Shown in pieces: positions 62,356 through 64,000 of a DNA stretch of 64,000 nt (positions are counted from its first letter, which is position 1; each line of letters begins with the position of its first letter). Origin of the DNA: Adhaeribacter swui (lineage in GTDB: Bacteria; Bacteroidota; Bacteroidia; Cytophagales; Hymenobacteraceae); assembly GCF_014217805.1 (NCBI RefSeq), contig NZ_CP055156.1:4532585-4596584 (forward strand), written 5' to 3'. The notes below the pieces were generated by a model, which saw only the letters and a list, made by a program, of their open reading frames with translations, ran no database searches and was not told the DNA's origin. Made by a program: the position numbers and the translations under genes.

Positions 62356-64000
62356 CTAGGTTCGGTTATAGAGGTAAGTCCATTCTTTCAGGACGTTTTC
62401 TGCTTCTTGGGTGAGCTGGCCGGGTAACAGGCGCCAGCCCCAGTTTCCTTCGCCCTGGCCAGGCGTATTCATGCGGCCTTGCTCGTCGATGCCCAGCAAA
62501 TCCTGCAGGGGCAGAATGGCAGTTTTTGCCACTGAAGCATAAGCTAAACGGCTCATCACCCAGTACATATCATCTTCAGTCAGGTCGCGGCCCACATAGT
62601 GTTCGATTTGCTGATGGTACTTGTGGCCTTCTTGGCGGTACCAGCCTAGCACGGTGTTGTTGTCGTGGGTGCCGGTGTAGGCAATAAAGTTACGGGCGTA
62701 GTTGTGCGGAATGTAATCGTTCTGTGGCATTTCGTCGCCGAAAGCAAACTGCAGTATTTTCATGCCTGGCAAGTTAAAGTCGTCGCGTAATTTTAAAACC
62801 AGGTCATTGATCTCGCCTAAGTCTTCGGCCACGAATGGCAAACTGCCTAATTCTTTTTCCATGTAGGTAAAGAAATCAGCGCCCGGGCCGGGTTGCCACA
62901 CGCCATTGCGGGCGGTAGTTTCGCCGGCCGGTACTTCCCAGTAATCGGCAAAAGCCCGGAAATGATCCAGCCGAACCAGATCGTACAACTCCATGTTTTT
63001 GCGCAAGCGGCCTACCCACCAGTCGTAATCGCGTTCTTTTAAAACATCCCAACGAAATACAGGCATGCCCCACAACTGGCCATCGTCGCTGAAAGCATCG
63101 GGTGGAACCCCGGCTACGCCCGTCATGTTCCCTGCTTCATCCACGGCAAAAATTTCAGGATTACTCCACACATCTACGGAGTCGTAGGAAATGTAGAAAG
63201 GCATATCGCCGAACAGTTGGATGCCGCGGTTATTGCAATAGGTGCGCAGGCGTTTCCATTGTTTAGCGAAAATAAACTGTACCCATTTAATTTTGTCGAG
63301 TGTTTCCTGGTTTTGCTCCGTTAAATCGGCCAGGGCTTGCAGTTCGCGTTGCTTAAATTGCTCCGGCCACTGGAACCAGGCCGAACCACCATTTTGCGCT
63401 TTTAATACCATGTACAAGGCAAAATCATCGAGCCAGGCAGCTTCGGTGAGGCAATAATCCAGAAACTGCCGCTGCAAAGTCGGGAAATCATTATTTTTAA
63501 AATTTTGCCAGGCCAGGTCCAGAATTTCATCTTTTACGCGTTGTGCTTCCTGGTAATCTACCGACCCGGTTTGCGGTAAGTGGTATTGTTGCAGATCTAC
63601 ATCCGGGAGCAATCCTTCTTTCGCCAGCAACTCCGGACTAATCAGCAAAGGATTACCGGCTCTACTCGAAATAGAAGAATATGGCGAATAACCCTGACCT
63701 TGTTCAATAGGATTAAGCGGCAGCAACTGCCAGTATTTTTGCTTGCTTCGGTTCAGGACATTGGCAAAGTTACGCGCTTCAGGACCTAAATCACCAATAC
63801 CGAACGGCGACGGCAGCGAAGTAATATGCAGCAAAATACCAGCCCCACGTTCGTTAACGGCTTGTAATTTTAAAAGCGATACCGGCAACACGCTAAATAA
63901 ATCCTGCACCAGAAGTTCGTGGGCGTATTTACCCGAAGTCCGGAGCAACATGTTTTGCCAATCGGCGGGAGCATCTTTCGGCAATACAATTTTAGTGTCT
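62356..64000 (-). CDS. malQ: 3' part of probable TreY-MalQ fusion: 4-alpha-glucanotransferase (GH77)
   Basis: The GH77 domain starts at GILLHITSLPSPFGIGDLGP and runs to the end: YWQLLPLNPIEQGQGYSPYS, FGDMPFYISYDSVDVWSNPE, VRLDHFRAFADYWEVP (catalytic Asp), FVAEDLGEI (acid/base Glu) and YTGTHDNNTVLGW. It transfers maltooligosyl units in starch or glycogen breakdown. Before it, the frame is open to the window edge and reads DTKIVLPKDAPADWQ, then LFSVLPVSLL, like the C-terminal end of maltooligosyltrehalose synthase. A start at the TTG 63984 is therefore rejected. The gene is probably a fusion joining trehalose and maltodextrin metabolism; the left part lies outside. Confidence 0.88.
   Translation of the reverse strand, partial: DTKIVLPKDAPADWQNMLLRTSGKYAHELLVQDLFSVLPVSLLKLQAVNERGAGILLHITSLPSPFGIGDLGPEARNFANVLNRSKQKYWQLLPLNPIEQGQGYSPYSSISSRAGNPLLISPELLAKEGLLPDVDLQQYHLPQTGSVDYQEAQRVKDEILDLAWQNFKNNDFPTLQRQFLDYCLTEAAWLDDFALYMVLKAQNGGSAWFQWPEQFKQRELQALADLTEQNQETLDKIKWVQFIFAKQWKRLRTYCNNRGIQLFGDMPFYISYDSVDVWSNPEIFAVDEAGNMTGVAGVPPDAFSDDGQLWGMPVFRWDVLKERDYDWWVGRLRKNMELYDLVRLDHFRAFADYWEVPAGETTARNGVWQPGPGADFFTYMEKELGSLPFVAEDLGEINDLVLKLRDDFNLPGMKILQFAFGDEMPQNDYIPHNYARNFIAYTGTHDNNTVLGWYRQEGHKYHQQIEHYVGRDLTEDDMYWVMSRLAYASVAKTAILPLQDLLGIDEQGRMNTPGQGEGNWGWRLLPGQLTQEAENVLKEWTYLYNRT

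Noticed and set aside
1-64000. tRNA or rRNA genes
   Set aside because: No cloverleaf with GGTTCGAATC-type T-arm or rRNA-like conserved blocks was seen.

Overview
The window looks like chromosomal DNA of a Bacteroidota bacterium, probably a Cytophagales or Hymenobacteraceae-type organism. The basis is gene content (a SusCD-free but carbohydrate-rich background, FtsX-type permeases with a PadR partner, DinB/DUF4345 proteins, many Cys-type lipoproteins), very weak Shine-Dalgarno signals, moderate GC, and a recurrent AT-rich palindrome of the type ATTTTTAAAAAT scattered through genes and gaps alike. The genus is an inference. No tRNA, rRNA or CRISPR was seen.

Region 1 (1-30.7 kb) is an extracellular contractile injection system (eCIS, the Afp/PVC/MAC family). 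All genes are on the + strand. In order they are: two DUF4157 (eCIS-core) proteins that are likely cargo, an Afp15-type AAA+ ATPase, a single tail sheath with a coiled-coil insertion, two tube proteins, a 56-residue DUF5908 protein, a LysM baseplate hub adaptor, a VgrG-like spike, a PAAR tip, a gp25-like wedge, two giant baseplate-J-type proteins and an Afp14-type tape-measure protein. The run continues into a vWA protein, a membrane-anchored PP2C phosphatase and a membrane-anchored, kinase-like protein. These three resemble a TerY-P phosphorylation triad and suggest phospho-control of the particle. No DUF4255 tail-terminator and no receptor-binding fibre are recognisable inside the window.

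Region 2 (30.7-38.2 kb) is ordinary chromosome. It holds an AT-rich gap with a strong hairpin, a secreted polysaccharide lyase, a Crp-like regulator with a DUF4345/DinB pair, a secreted M28 peptidase and a sialidase-type BNR protein.

Region 3 (38.3-44.1 kb) is the most unusual part. Six small AT-rich genes, all on the - strand, are separated one by one by seven short attC-like inverted repeats (outer AAC...GTT cores, inner hairpin). This has the layout of an integron cassette array without a visible integrase (CALIN-like). The cargo includes a SUKH immunity-type protein, lipoproteins, a small membrane protein and a TonB-domain gene broken by a nonsense codon. A 1.84-kb group II intron sits exactly in the GGT/TA end of one attC-like element, antisense to the cassettes, as known for group IIC-attC introns. 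Virtual excision restores the element.

Region 4 (44.2-64 kb) is accessory metabolism and regulation: a PadR/permease pair with operator-like dyads, a cupin, a serpin, two soluble or membrane sensor histidine kinases, an acetylxylan-esterase-type hydrolase, an amidohydrolase, an ECF sigma factor overlapping a membrane protein that may be its anti-sigma factor, an SMP-30 family protein, and the 3' part of a probable TreY-MalQ fusion that runs off the right end. A 56-bp near-perfect palindrome and two small repeat elements lie in the gaps.
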